A DNA stretch of 64,000 nt from CAISIP01 sp038326025 (GCA_038326025.1 JBBQJP010000019.1:1-64000), one strand, 5' to 3'. Positions 32,961 through 41,838 are shown, counted from the stretch's first letter. The notes: a model not told the origin generated them from the sequence alone. Numbers and translations: made by a program.

Positions 32961-33743
32961 TCAATTTGTGGTTTCGGTAGCCGGTGCCAGGAATTTTCCA
33001 TTGCCACCATTACTACCGTTACCGCCATCCACCGAGCCCTGCCCGCCTTCCCGCAACTTCACAAGCCGCTCCGTCTGGGCAAGCGACATCAGGTGTGCAT
33101 AAACCGCTGGCAGGTAGTGTTTGGTGCGGATTTCCAGGAACAATTCGTCAGACAAGTTGTTCAACCGCGCCTCATTAAGCACATAACAACCCGCGATATC
33201 CTTGACGCCGGCGCTCTCGCGCACGCGCAGATTCAGTGGCGTGAACATATTGTGCTTGGCCATGAACGCACAGAATTCGTGGGTCGAGACCTCCATCTGC
33301 TGTAACTCTGACAGATAACGCTTCACGTTGTCGATGACCTGGGTCGGAATGCCCGTGATATCGAACAACGCAGCACCTTCGGTTTCGCTCACCAGGCTAC
33401 TGGCCTCGTCAATACACACGATAAACTGTCCATCGGCCCCGCCGGGCACCAGCGTGAACGGATAACGCCGGATCACCGCGGGAATGTACGATGCCTGCCA
33501 CTTGCCGTCGGCGTCGACAAACACGTTGCTGCCTGGCACCAAGCCCAATAACACCACCGGCCGAAACTCGTCCTTTGCCTTGTCTTCCAGAAACACGATC
33601 GGATAAATCGACGCCGCGCGGGTGAACTCCTGCAACGTGACGTAGGCGATATGAAACTTTGAAGCGAAGTCGAAGCTGGTGATTTCTTTCACGCGCTTCA
33701 GGGCGTGGATGTCTTTGTTGACAGGGGTGATCTTTTCGAACAC
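32961..33743 (-). CDS. SapC-family protein
   Basis: A 260-residue protein of the SapC family (named after a Campylobacter S-layer-related gene). Characteristic parts are FHIAYVTLQEFTRAASIYPIVFLED, RPVVLLGLVPGSNVFVDADG and YIPAVIRRYPFTLVPG. The function of the family is not established. There is no signal peptide; the last 30 residues are Gly/Asn-rich (GSVDGGNGSNGGNG). GGAGCAGG lies before its ATG. It is divergent from the exported-protein cassette at 34221 and upstream of tRNA-Arg. Confidence 0.85.
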   Translation of the reverse strand: MFEKITPVNKDIHALKRVKEITSFDFASKFHIAYVTLQEFTRAASIYPIVFLEDKAKDEFRPVVLLGLVPGSNVFVDADGKWQASYIPAVIRRYPFTLVPGGADGQFIVCIDEASSLVSETEGAALFDITGIPTQVIDNVKRYLSELQQMEVSTHEFCAFMAKHNMFTPLNLRVRESAGVKDIAGCYVLNEARLNNLSDELFLEIRTKHYLPAVYAHLMSLAQTERLVKLREGGQGSVDGGNGSNGGNGKFLAPATETTN

Positions 33744-34220
33744 ATCCTGCTCCTTTGGGGTAGGTGAACGGCCAACTCATCTGCGATCAGGGCAAACCAG
33801 TCTACACGCCGACGTAGGAACACCGCGTCAGCGGACCTGCTCGATGGCATGCCAATGACCGCCGTCATGCAGTGAACACAACTCATGTGACGCCGCTAGC
33901 GGCACAGCGCCAAGGACGCGTCGAGAAAGTTTACACATTCATTTGTCTGCACCAAATCCAGCTCAAATGGCATCGCATTTATTCTTATGATTCAATGAGT
34001 TAATAATAATATCCAAGCGTGGCTTGATTTTTGCTTTACACAGGCAGTGTGCTGAAGTACCTAATTCCCGACAATTGCGCAGTGGCTGCGATATCGGACG
34101 GTGTTACTCTCAGACTTTGTAACGGCAGGCGGTTGATTGGCCACTTGCGCCATTGGTGACATGGATATGGGCCGATCGTGCAATATCGAATAGCGGCGTA
34201 ATTGGCCAAAGGGGTGAAAT
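33744..34220. other. 477-base intergenic region, AT-rich core
   Basis: No supported gene lies here. The part from about 33930 to 34040 is clearly richer in A and T than the rest of the window (runs such as TTAATAATAATAT), and it contains a sigma-54-like promoter facing the downstream cassette. The rest shows no repeats or RNA motif that I can recognise. It would also carry the promoter of the leftward SapC gene. Confidence 0.6.
34020..34035 (+). promoter_or_regulatory. sigma-54-like promoter upstream of the exported-protein cassette
   Basis: TGGCTTGATTTTTGCT matches the RpoN pattern TGGC-N2-R-N4-TTGCW with GG and GC exactly 12 bases apart. Transcription would begin near 34046, about 175 bases before the GTG of the first gene. 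No enhancer site is recognised. The match is good, but the leader would be long. Confidence 0.5.
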
Positions 34221-34799
34221 GTGAAGAAGAACCTTAAAGATCCGACCGCACACGTAAGCGCCAGACGCAGGCTCGTGCGCGGGGCATTCGCGGCACCTGT
34301 CGCTTTGACCTTGTACAACGGGAGCGCGTTTGCGGCGACGTCAATAAGTTGCGTCGCCAAGGAAATCGCAAACCCCACGTATCCCACGAACCAGGGTTCC
34401 TCGTCAGCCGACACCTATTTGCGCGTTCAACTCTGGACACTTGCCGCTGGCACACCAAGCAATTGGGTAAGAGGCGCTGATGTGGTCTTTCTCCAGAAGT
34501 CCGGGACGTCGGTCTACATCACGTCAAGTCAATGGCAGTGTTTCAGTGCTGGATCTTCGCCAGCCGGCGTGATGATTCAAGGCAACCTCGTCAATCCTCC
34601 GGTCGCTGGCACTATTTATGCTGGGCAGCCCACTCGCAACAACGGCGCCACGGTTCCATTGCAAAACGGTGCGTATGTGGCAATCCGAGTCGACACGAAC
34701 GGAAACATTGTTGGAGTTGTCGGGTTGGGCACCGCAAATCCTGGCACCTCAGCTGTGCACCAATCCTGCTGGACATCGTTTAGGGCTACCACTCCTTGA
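34221..34799 (+). CDS. exported protein of an HPr-rel-A-like cassette, candidate substrate
   Basis: A 192-residue protein of no recognised family. Residues 15-17 are RRR in SARRRLVRGAF, followed by a hydrophobic stretch and AFAA (36-39), resembling a twin-arginine signal with cleavage near residue 38 or 39. The mature part is rich in Ser, Thr, Gly, Asn and Val with three Cys (first in SISCVAKE), suggesting a small beta-rich extracytoplasmic protein. The start is GTG at 34221 after AAAGGGG. The PqqD-like gene overlaps its stop by one base. Being first in the cassette, it may be the target of the modification enzymes; that is inference. Confidence 0.8.
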   Translation: MKKNLKDPTAHVSARRRLVRGAFAAPVALTLYNGSAFAATSISCVAKEIANPTYPTNQGSSSADTYLRVQLWTLAAGTPSNWVRGADVVFLQKSGTSVYITSSQWQCFSAGSSPAGVMIQGNLVNPPVAGTIYAGQPTRNNGATVPLQNGAYVAIRVDTNGNIVGVVGLGTANPGTSAVHQSCWTSFRATTP

Positions 34800-35086
34800 T
34801 GCGGCGCTTTGCGCGCACGAAAGGCATTTTGGTCGAACCGGTCGGGCATCTATGGGCGGCGTTTAGTCCGGTCACCGGCGAAACGGTCTTGCTGAACGAC
34901 GAAAGCGCGTCCATCTTGGAAATACTGGAGTTGGAGCCGGCGGACACGAAGCATATTTGTGCAGTACTTTCCTCTGACAGCGGCAATGCAGCCGATGATT
35001 TGTTCGATCTCGTCGAGGGAAGCTGGGCACAACTGATAGAAGCCGGCCTCGTGCGCGAATTGCCCCATAGCAGGCACTACCCATAG
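34799..35086 (+). CDS. PqqD-like peptide chaperone of an HPr-rel-A-type system
   Basis: A 95-residue protein with a PqqD-like winged-helix layout: FSPVTGETVLLNDESASILE (about 23-42) corresponds to the PqqD segment in which a Leu-Asn-x-x-A/S-A pattern precedes the first helix, and an acidic C-terminal half ends with WAQLIEAGLVRELP. PqqD-type proteins bind leader peptides and present them to modifying enzymes. Its ATG overlaps the stop of the exported-protein gene (TGATG), and its stop overlaps the kinase gene, so all are translated as one unit. Confidence 0.8.
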   Translation: MRRFARTKGILVEPVGHLWAAFSPVTGETVLLNDESASILEILELEPADTKHICAVLSSDSGNAADDLFDLVEGSWAQLIEAGLVRELPHSRHYP

Positions 35087-36054
35087 TGAATCCAGCCGCG
35101 ACTGAACGCCCGTGGTCGCTGGCGGACGTGACGCAAAGCGCCATTGCGGATGCCTTGGCCGGCAAGGGCCTCTGGTTGGACTTTGGCGCTGCACGACTAA
35201 ATGTTCGCAGCGACAGTCCGTTCTTGCCGGCACAGTTGCAAACTTTATACGGCCACTATCCATTCGTCGAAGAGGCCGACTGGGCCGATGCCCATGTGCG
35301 CATCATGCGGGCCCGGGGTCCACGGCGCTGGTTGCGACCCCAGGTGTTGCTGTACTGCGACGGTCGCCTGGCGTTCGATCCGTTTCCGGCCGACAGCCCG
35401 CTGCCATTGATGGAGTGGGGCGCAAACTGGCTCATCGCCCAGCGGCTGAATGATCTGCTGCTGCTGCATGCGGGCGCAGTCGAGCGCGACGGTTTCGCCT
35501 TGTTGTTGCCGGCGCTGCCCGGATCGGGCAAAAGCACGCTGACCGCAGCACTATCGCAGCGCGGTTGGCGGCTGCTGTCCGACGAATTCGGCGCCTACGA
35601 TCCGGTGGCCGGCGAGTTTCGGGCCATGCTCAAACCCGTCGCCCTGAAGAATGCGTCCATTGAGGTACTGAAAGCCTTCGCGCCAGACGCGGTTATCGGA
35701 CCGGTGTTTCCGAAGACGCGCAAAGGAAGGGTGGCTCATCTGGCCGCCAACGCCACATCAGTACAGCGTCGCCACGAAGGCGCGAGGCCGGGAGCTATCG
35801 TTTTACCCCAATGGCGAGCGGGCAGCCCGACCCGCTGGGAACCCCTGGCCGAACACGTGCTGTTCCCGGCCATCGCCTTCAACGCGTTCAACTACAACCT
35901 GCTGGGTGAGGTCGGATTTCGGGCCGCTATCGGCATCATGCGCCGGTGCCCCGCCTGGCAATTGGTCTACAGTGACCTGGACGACGCGCTGGCCACGATC
36001 GACGCCGCATGGCCCGGCGTACTGGCGCACCACGCGTCAGCCGATGCGTCATGA
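35086..36054 (+). CDS. HprK-related kinase A
   Basis: A 322-residue protein with an HPr-kinase-like ATPase core. HAGAVERDGFALLLPALPGSGKST spans about 128-151 with P-loop GSGKST at 146-151, and LLSDEFGAYD near 163-172 supplies the Asp typical of HprK/PCK enzymes. The N-terminal 125 residues differ from true HprK. The start is GTG at 35086, one base inside the previous stop. True HprK phosphorylates HPr; this branch is found with PqqD-like and nucleotidyltransferase genes, and its substrate is unknown. No HPr gene is present nearby. Confidence 0.85.
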   Translation: MNPAATERPWSLADVTQSAIADALAGKGLWLDFGAARLNVRSDSPFLPAQLQTLYGHYPFVEEADWADAHVRIMRARGPRRWLRPQVLLYCDGRLAFDPFPADSPLPLMEWGANWLIAQRLNDLLLLHAGAVERDGFALLLPALPGSGKSTLTAALSQRGWRLLSDEFGAYDPVAGEFRAMLKPVALKNASIEVLKAFAPDAVIGPVFPKTRKGRVAHLAANATSVQRRHEGARPGAIVLPQWRAGSPTRWEPLAEHVLFPAIAFNAFNYNLLGEVGFRAAIGIMRRCPAWQLVYSDLDDALATIDAAWPGVLAHHASADAS

Positions 36055-37151
36055 CCAGCACTGCGCCCGCACCGCCCGTCAACCTGCTGTGGCTGCAGGC
36101 CCTGCGCGAACCGCAACAGACATCACATTGGTCACTTGCCGACTGGGAGCGCGTCGTGCGCCTGGCGCGCCGGTTGCGCTTGTTGGCGCGCTTGACCGAA
36201 AGCCTGGCGCGGGTGGGCATGCTGGACCAGGTTCCGCCGCAGGTGCAGCGCCATCTGATCAGTGAACAACGCCTGTCACACTGGCGCACCAGCGCCATGG
36301 TATGGGTGCTCGAACGCGTAGGCACCACGCTGCACGATGCCAGCTATCCGCTGGTGCTGCTTAAAGGCAGTGCCTATATCGGCCAGGACCTGCCGATTGC
36401 CGCAGGCAGGTTGCCGTCGGACGTGGATATTCTGGTGCCAAGGGCACACATTGCGGACGTGCAGGCGCGATTGCACGCCGCCGGCTGGATCGAGGACACA
36501 CTGGACGAACATGACCAGCGCTACTACCATGACTGGAGCCACGAAGTGCCTCCGATGCGGCATCCGGTGCATGGCGTGGAGCTGGACCTGCACCACAACA
36601 TCCAGCCACCCATTGCCCGCATCAACCTGGACGCCGATGCGCTGCTGCAGCGTTTGATGCCCTCCAAGTGGCCCAGCTGGAAAGTGCTCGACCCGCTCGA
36701 CCAGATACTGCACAGCGCGGTCCACCTGTTTCAGGATTCGGAACTGCGTGACCGGGTACGCGATCTCGTGGATCTGGACGGGCTGCTGCGCCATTTCAGC
36801 GACCGCATCCCAACCTTCTGGAGCGATCTGCCCGCGCGGGCCCATGCGCTTGGCCTATCAGAACCCCTGGCACTGGCCTGCCATTTCTGCCATTTGTGGC
36901 TGGGGACACCGATGTCCGAGGATGCTATTGCCGCGATCGAGGCCAACGGTGCGGGACCGCTCAAGCGCGCCTGGCTTTTGCCCTTGCTCGCCCAGGTTCT
37001 GACGCCGGCGGAGCCCGACGACTACCCACCGGCGATCCAGGGAGCTGCAGCGTCGCTATTGCTGGCCCGACACCATTTCGGCCGCATGCCGCTGAGGCTC
37101 CTGATACCTCACACCTGGCACAAGATGCGCGCGTCAGGAAAGCCGGCCTAG
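36051..37151 (+). CDS. nucleotidyltransferase-fold protein of the HPr-rel-A-like cassette
   Basis: A 366-residue protein. LLKGSAYIGQDL near 103-114 and LPSDVDILVPR near 121-131 form the nucleotidyltransferase GS...DxD signature (Gly106, Ser107, Asp124, Asp126) as in the NTP_transf_5 group. A helical C-terminal region carries HLFQDSELRDRVRDLVDLDGLLRH. It may add a nucleotide or act on the modified product. The ATG at 36051 overlaps the kinase stop by 4 bases. It is the last gene of the cassette and is followed by a convergent tRNA. Confidence 0.83.
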   Translation: MTSTAPAPPVNLLWLQALREPQQTSHWSLADWERVVRLARRLRLLARLTESLARVGMLDQVPPQVQRHLISEQRLSHWRTSAMVWVLERVGTTLHDASYPLVLLKGSAYIGQDLPIAAGRLPSDVDILVPRAHIADVQARLHAAGWIEDTLDEHDQRYYHDWSHEVPPMRHPVHGVELDLHHNIQPPIARINLDADALLQRLMPSKWPSWKVLDPLDQILHSAVHLFQDSELRDRVRDLVDLDGLLRHFSDRIPTFWSDLPARAHALGLSEPLALACHFCHLWLGTPMSEDAIAAIEANGAGPLKRAWLLPLLAQVLTPAEPDDYPPAIQGAAASLLLARHHFGRMPLRLLIPHTWHKMRASGKPA

Positions 37152-37178
37152 ACGCTCGACCAGCCCAGCCATTGAGAT

Positions 37179-37255
37179 TGGTAGGGCGTGTAGGACTTGA
37201 ACCTACGACCAAAGGATTATGAGTCCTCTGCTCTAACCAACTGAGCTAACGCCCC
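37179..37255 (-). tRNA. tRNA with CAT anticodon (Met; Ile2 not excluded), CCA encoded
   Basis: The minus-strand gene starts GGGGCGT and ends ACGCCCT-A-CCA, with one G-U pair at the acceptor base. The anticodon loop CTCATAA gives CAT. It is not the initiator type, since it lacks the C-A mismatch and the three GC pairs of the anticodon stem. Elongator Met is the likely identity; an Ile tRNA with lysidine-modified CAT cannot be ruled out by eye. Confidence 0.9.
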
Positions 37256-37292
37256 AACCGAACCGGGGATTGTATAGGTGGGCAGCGCCGCC

Positions 37293-38297
37293 CTACTTCT
37301 GGTAATTGAGCGCGTTGGTGACCAGGCGCGAAGTGATGTCCACGATCTGGATCATGCGGTCGTAGGCCATGCGGGTGGGGCCGATGACGCCGACGGTGCC
37401 GACGATCTGGCCGTCCACCTCATAGGGGGCGCTGACGATGGACAGGTCTTCAAATGGCACGATCTGGCTCTCGCCGCCGATGAAGATGCGCACCCCTTCG
37501 GCCTGGCCCGCAACTTCAAGCAGGCGCATCAGCTGTGCCTTCTGCTCAAACAACTCGAACGCACGTCGCAGCTGACCCATGTCGCTGGAAAAATCCGACA
37601 AGGCCAGCAGGTTGCGCTCGCCGGAGATCACGACTTCGTCGTCGGTCTGGGCGTTTTCTTCGCTGTTGATGGTTACCGCCGCCTGCATCAGCGTGGCGAT
37701 TTCGCTGCGCAGAGACTCCACCTCTTGCTTTAGACGCTCGCGCACGTTTTCGATTGCCATGCCGGCATAGTTCGAATTGAGGAAATTCGCAGCCTCCACC
37801 AGCTCGGACTGCGAATAATCTATCTCGGTAAACAACACCCGGTTCTGCACATCGCCGTTGGGCGAGACGATGATCACCAGCAGCCGGCGTTCCGACAACC
37901 GCAAGAACTCGATATGGCGAAACACCGAACTGCGTTTGGGCGCGATGACTACGCCGACAAACTGGGACAGGTTCGACAGCAGCGTAGCGGCCTGGGTCAA
38001 TACCTTCTGGGGTTGGTCAGGCACCAGCACATGGCGCGGCAGCTCGCCTTTTTGCACCGTCAGCATGGTGTCGACAAACAATCGGTATCCGCGCGCCGTG
38101 GGAATGCGCCCAGCCGACGTATGCGGGCTGACGATCAAGCCCAGGTCTTCCAGGTCGGACATCACATTGCGGATGGTGGCCGGTGAGAGTTCCAGCCCCG
38201 CCTGACGTGACAGGGTGCGTGAACCCACCGGTTGCCCGTCAGCGATATAACGCTCCACAAGGGCTTTCATCAGCAACTTGGCGCGATCATCCAGCAT
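37293..38297 (-). CDS. hrcA: heat-inducible transcription repressor HrcA
   Basis: A 334-residue HrcA repressor that binds CIRCE elements of chaperone genes. The N-terminal winged helix includes GSRTLSRQAGLELSPATIRN and DLEDLGLIVSPHTSAGRIPT; the C-terminal part has FIGGES and VIGPTRMAYDRMIQIVD. No CIRCE element is seen within the window. It is divergent from nadK with 28 bases between the starts, the common betaproteobacterial arrangement. Confidence 0.95.
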   Translation of the reverse strand: MLDDRAKLLMKALVERYIADGQPVGSRTLSRQAGLELSPATIRNVMSDLEDLGLIVSPHTSAGRIPTARGYRLFVDTMLTVQKGELPRHVLVPDQPQKVLTQAATLLSNLSQFVGVVIAPKRSSVFRHIEFLRLSERRLLVIIVSPNGDVQNRVLFTEIDYSQSELVEAANFLNSNYAGMAIENVRERLKQEVESLRSEIATLMQAAVTINSEENAQTDDEVVISGERNLLALSDFSSDMGQLRRAFELFEQKAQLMRLLEVAGQAEGVRIFIGGESQIVPFEDLSIVSAPYEVDGQIVGTVGVIGPTRMAYDRMIQIVDITSRLVTNALNYQK

Positions 38298-38325
38298 GTG
38301 GCCATTTTAGTGATGTAATTTGTTG

Positions 38326-39222
38326 ATGAAGTCCCTATTCCGCCATGTCGCCCTGATCGGGAAATACCAGGCCGCCGGCGCCGGTACTCCCTCGCTCTCG
38401 TCGCGCCGTGCGCTGGAGGACATTGCCCACTTCCTGCATTCGCAAGGTTGCGATGTGGCCTTCGAGGCCGGGACTGCCCGCAACATGGGCATTTCAGGCC
38501 ATGCGACGCTGGACGTACCGGGTATCGGCACCCATTGCGACCTCGGCCTTGTGGTCGGTGGCGACGGCACCATGCTGGGCATCGGCCGGCAACTGGCATC
38601 CTACAAGGTCCCGCTGATTGGCATCAATCAAGGCCGGCTCGGGTTCATCACCGACATTCCGCTCGACGGCTACGAATCCATCCTGCTGCCGATGCTGGGC
38701 GGCGAATATGAAGATGACCGGCGCAGCCTGATGCAGGCGCGCGTCATGCGCGACGGGCGTTGTGTATTCGATGCGCTGGCCATGAACGACGTGGTCGTCA
38801 ACCGGGGCGCCACGTCCGGCATGGTCGAGTTACGCGTCGAGGTGGACGGGCATTTCGTCGCCAACCAGCGTGCCGACGGCCTGATCATCGCCAGCCCGAC
38901 CGGCTCCACGGCATATGCCTTGTCGGCGGGCGGCCCGTTGTTGCACCCTTCGCTACCGGGCTGGGTCATGGTGCCGATCGCGCCCCATACCTTGTCGAAC
39001 CGCCCTATCGTGCTCGCAGACGCTGCCGAAATCGCCATCGAAGTCGTGGCTGGACGCGACGCCAGCGCCAATTTCGACATGCAGTCACTGGCTTCGCTGC
39101 TGCATGGCGACCGCATCGTCGTGTCGCGTTCAGAGCATTACATGCGCTTTCTGCATCCACGCGGCTGGACCTATTTCGACACGTTGCGCCGCAAACTGCA
39201 CTGGAATGAAGGAGTCGCCTGA
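38326..39222 (+). CDS. nadK: NAD kinase
   Basis: A 298-residue enzyme that phosphorylates NAD to NADP. The kinase motif GGDGTM is near residue 82 (LVVGGDGTMLGIGR), followed by GINQGRLGFITDI, AMNDVVVNRG near 152, and ASPTGSTAYALSAGGP near 186. The start at 38326 (ATG AAG) is preferred to two upstream TTG codons. It is followed by recN after 2 bases. Confidence 0.95.
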   Translation: MKSLFRHVALIGKYQAAGAGTPSLSSRRALEDIAHFLHSQGCDVAFEAGTARNMGISGHATLDVPGIGTHCDLGLVVGGDGTMLGIGRQLASYKVPLIGINQGRLGFITDIPLDGYESILLPMLGGEYEDDRRSLMQARVMRDGRCVFDALAMNDVVVNRGATSGMVELRVEVDGHFVANQRADGLIIASPTGSTAYALSAGGPLLHPSLPGWVMVPIAPHTLSNRPIVLADAAEIAIEVVAGRDASANFDMQSLASLLHGDRIVVSRSEHYMRFLHPRGWTYFDTLRRKLHWNEGVA

Positions 39223-39224
39223 TC

Positions 39225-40874
39225 GTGGCCCTCAGACGTATCGTCCTGCGCGACTTTGTCATCGTCAGCGAACTCGAGCTTGACCTGTCGACCGGTTTCA
39301 CCGTGCTCACCGGCGAGACCGGCGCCGGCAAATCCATCCTGATCGACGCGCTGCAGTTGGTCACCGGCGCCCGGGCGGATGCCGGCACCGTGCGCGAAGG
39401 CGCCAGCCGCACCGACGTCAGCGCCGAATTCGACGCTCCTGCGCTGCTTGCAGACTGGCTCGGCCAAGCGGGATTCGACCATAACGACACACTCCTGCTG
39501 CGCCGCACCGTCGACCTGCAAGGCAAGAGCCGGGGCTGGATCAACGGCAGCCCCGCCACCGCCACGCAAATGCGCGAGTTGGGCGAGCAGCTCATCGACA
39601 TCCACGGCCAGCATGCCTGGCAGAGCCTGACCCGCGCCGACTCGGTGCGCGACCTGCTCGACGCCTATGCCAAGCTGGACCTGCGTGCGCTGACAGAGTT
39701 GTGGCATCAGTGGCGCACCCGCAACAAGGCGCTGACCGATGCGCAGGCAGCCCAGGCCACCTTGCAACTTGAGCGCGAACGCATCACCTGGCAGATCGGC
39801 GAACTCGACAAACTCGCGCCCGGCACCGACGAGTGGGACGGACTGAACACTGAACACAGCCGCCTGTCCAACGCCCAGTCCCTGTTGGAGGCAGCCCAGA
39901 ACGCCATCAATGGCTTGCAAGACGCCGAGCCAAGCGCGGCCGACGTATTGCAAGCTGCGGTAAATCAGCTTCGCCACGAAGAACAACACGAACCGGCCTT
40001 TACGGCCATGGCCGAGCAGCTCGAATCCAGCCTGGCCCAGCTCGAAGACGTGGTGCACGACCTCAAGGCCTACCTGCGCAAGACCGAGCCGGACCCGCAG
40101 CGTCTGTTGCAACTCGACGAACGTTTGGCCTTGTGGATCTCGCTGGCGCGGCGCTACAAACGTGCGCCACAAGACCTGCCTGCGCTGCTCCAGTCTTGGC
40201 GCGACGAGCTGACCCGGCTTGACGCGGCTACCGATCTGGACGGTTTGAGCGCGGCAGACCAGGCAGCGCATGCCGCGTATCAACGCGAGGCCAAGTCCGT
40301 GTCCAAAGCGCGCACCAAAGCTGCGCCACTGCTGGCCAAGGCCATCACCCTGGCCATGCAGGGGCTGGGCATGGAGGGCGGCCGGTTCGAGGTGCAGTTG
40401 CAATTGTCTGACCACCCCATGCAAACAGGCCTTGAAGACGTCAGCTTTCTGGTTGCCGGCCATGCCGGCAGCACACCACGCCCGGTTGCCAAGGTGGCCT
40501 CTGGTGGCGAGTTGTCACGTATGGCGCTGGCCATTGCCGTCACCACCAGCCAGCTGGGAACGGCCCAGACGCTGATCTTCGACGAGATTGACTCAGGCGT
40601 GGGTGGGGCGGTGGCACAGACCGTTGGCCGCCTGATGCGCCAACTCGGGTGCGACCGCCAGGTGCTGGCCGTGACCCACCTGCCCCAGGTCGCCGCCTGC
40701 GCCGACCATCATCTGGTGGTATCGAAGAAGCTGCATGGCGGCACAACCCTTAGCGCTGTCGGCATTGTGCAAGGCGAGTCGCGCGTGGCCGAAATTGCCC
40801 GTATGCTCGGCGGAGAACACCTGCTGGAAACCACGGTAGCGCACGCCAAGGAAATGCTGCAGTCTTCACACTAA
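39225..40874 (+). CDS. recN: DNA repair protein RecN
   Basis: A 549-residue SMC-like ATPase for double-strand break repair. Walker A GETGAGKS is at residues 30-37, Q-loop and coiled-coil arms fill about 150-370 (repeated Leu/Glu/Gln heptads), and the C-terminal half has the signature SGGELSRMALAIAV and Walker B TLIFDEIDSGVGG. It starts with GTG at 39225, 2 bases after nadK. Length is normal. Confidence 0.95.
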   Translation: MALRRIVLRDFVIVSELELDLSTGFTVLTGETGAGKSILIDALQLVTGARADAGTVREGASRTDVSAEFDAPALLADWLGQAGFDHNDTLLLRRTVDLQGKSRGWINGSPATATQMRELGEQLIDIHGQHAWQSLTRADSVRDLLDAYAKLDLRALTELWHQWRTRNKALTDAQAAQATLQLERERITWQIGELDKLAPGTDEWDGLNTEHSRLSNAQSLLEAAQNAINGLQDAEPSAADVLQAAVNQLRHEEQHEPAFTAMAEQLESSLAQLEDVVHDLKAYLRKTEPDPQRLLQLDERLALWISLARRYKRAPQDLPALLQSWRDELTRLDAATDLDGLSAADQAAHAAYQREAKSVSKARTKAAPLLAKAITLAMQGLGMEGGRFEVQLQLSDHPMQTGLEDVSFLVAGHAGSTPRPVAKVASGGELSRMALAIAVTTSQLGTAQTLIFDEIDSGVGGAVAQTVGRLMRQLGCDRQVLAVTHLPQVAACADHHLVVSKKLHGGTTLSAVGIVQGESRVAEIARMLGGEHLLETTVAHAKEMLQSSH

Positions 40875-40917
40875 CGGCCCATTCAACAGATACAGACTCA
40901 GAACCCAATTGCACGCC

Positions 40918-41838
40918 ATGGAACTCGAACTCGTACTCATCACCGGTATGTCGGGGTCGGGCAAGTCGGTGGCCTTGCACGCAGTGGAGGATGCGGGTTA
41001 CTTCAGCGTCGACAACCTGCCACCCGAGTTGCTGCTGCCCTTCGTCAAGTTGCAACAGGAGCGCCAGAACAAGCGTGTCGCGATTGCCATGGACGTGCGC
41101 AGCGCCAAGTCCTTGCCGCAAGTCCCCGAACGGTTGCGCGCGCTGGCAGATATGGGCGTGGTGATCAAGTCCTTGTTTCTCGATTCGACTACCGACACAC
41201 TGGTGCGGCGTTACTCCGAATCGCGACGCAAGCATCCGCTGTCGCAAACCGACAATCCCGACGGCGAATCCAACGACCAGCAACGCGCCCTGGTTGAGGC
41301 CATCGAGCTCGAGCGCGAATTGCTCGCCGATTTGCGTGAGCACGCGCATGTCATCGACACCAGCCTGATTCGCCCGCCGCAGTTGCAGCGCTATGTGAAA
41401 TCGCTGATCGTCGTCAAGGGCGGCCAGTTGACGCTGGTGTTCGAATCGTTCGGCTTCAAGCGCGGCATTCCGGGCGACGCCGACTATGTCTTCGACGTGC
41501 GCATGTTGCCAAATCCGCATTACGAGCCTGAACTCAAGGCCCTGACCGGCAAGGACGAGGCTGTGGTTGCGTTCTTCCAGCGCCATGACCAGGTGCACAA
41601 TATGTTTCTGCAGATCGCACAGTTTCTCGATCAATGGCTCGCTCCGCTGGCGAACGACAACCGGAGTTATGTCACGGTTGCGATCGGCTGCACCGGAGGC
41701 CAGCATCGCTCGGTCTACCTGGTTGAAGAGCTCACGCGCCTTTTTTCCGATCGCTGGACCACGCTGAGCCGGCACCGCGAGCTAGACGCCACACCGGGAC
41801 GGTACCCGGTCACCTCGTTCGGCTGGCCTCAGCCCTGA
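40918..41838 (+). CDS. rapZ: RNase adapter RapZ
   Basis: A 306-residue RapZ/YvcJ-family P-loop protein; in E. coli it directs RNase E to the GlmZ RNA and so tunes glucosamine-6-phosphate synthase. GMSGSGKS is near residues 10-17, DNLPPELL near 35, and the C-terminal domain has RMLPNPHYEPELKALTG and CTGGQHRSVYLVE. The ATG at 40918 is used; a TTG three codons upstream is possible. It follows recN directly rather than the ptsN-hprK group often found with rapZ. Its 3' end overlaps mutY by 10 bases, convergent. Confidence 0.94.
   Translation: MELELVLITGMSGSGKSVALHAVEDAGYFSVDNLPPELLLPFVKLQQERQNKRVAIAMDVRSAKSLPQVPERLRALADMGVVIKSLFLDSTTDTLVRRYSESRRKHPLSQTDNPDGESNDQQRALVEAIELERELLADLREHAHVIDTSLIRPPQLQRYVKSLIVVKGGQLTLVFESFGFKRGIPGDADYVFDVRMLPNPHYEPELKALTGKDEAVVAFFQRHDQVHNMFLQIAQFLDQWLAPLANDNRSYVTVAIGCTGGQHRSVYLVEELTRLFSDRWTTLSRHRELDATPGRYPVTSFGWPQP

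Noticed and set aside
39171..40463. A 430-codon minus-strand open frame opposite recN
   Set aside because: Antisense shadow of a complete recN gene with no recognisable domain.
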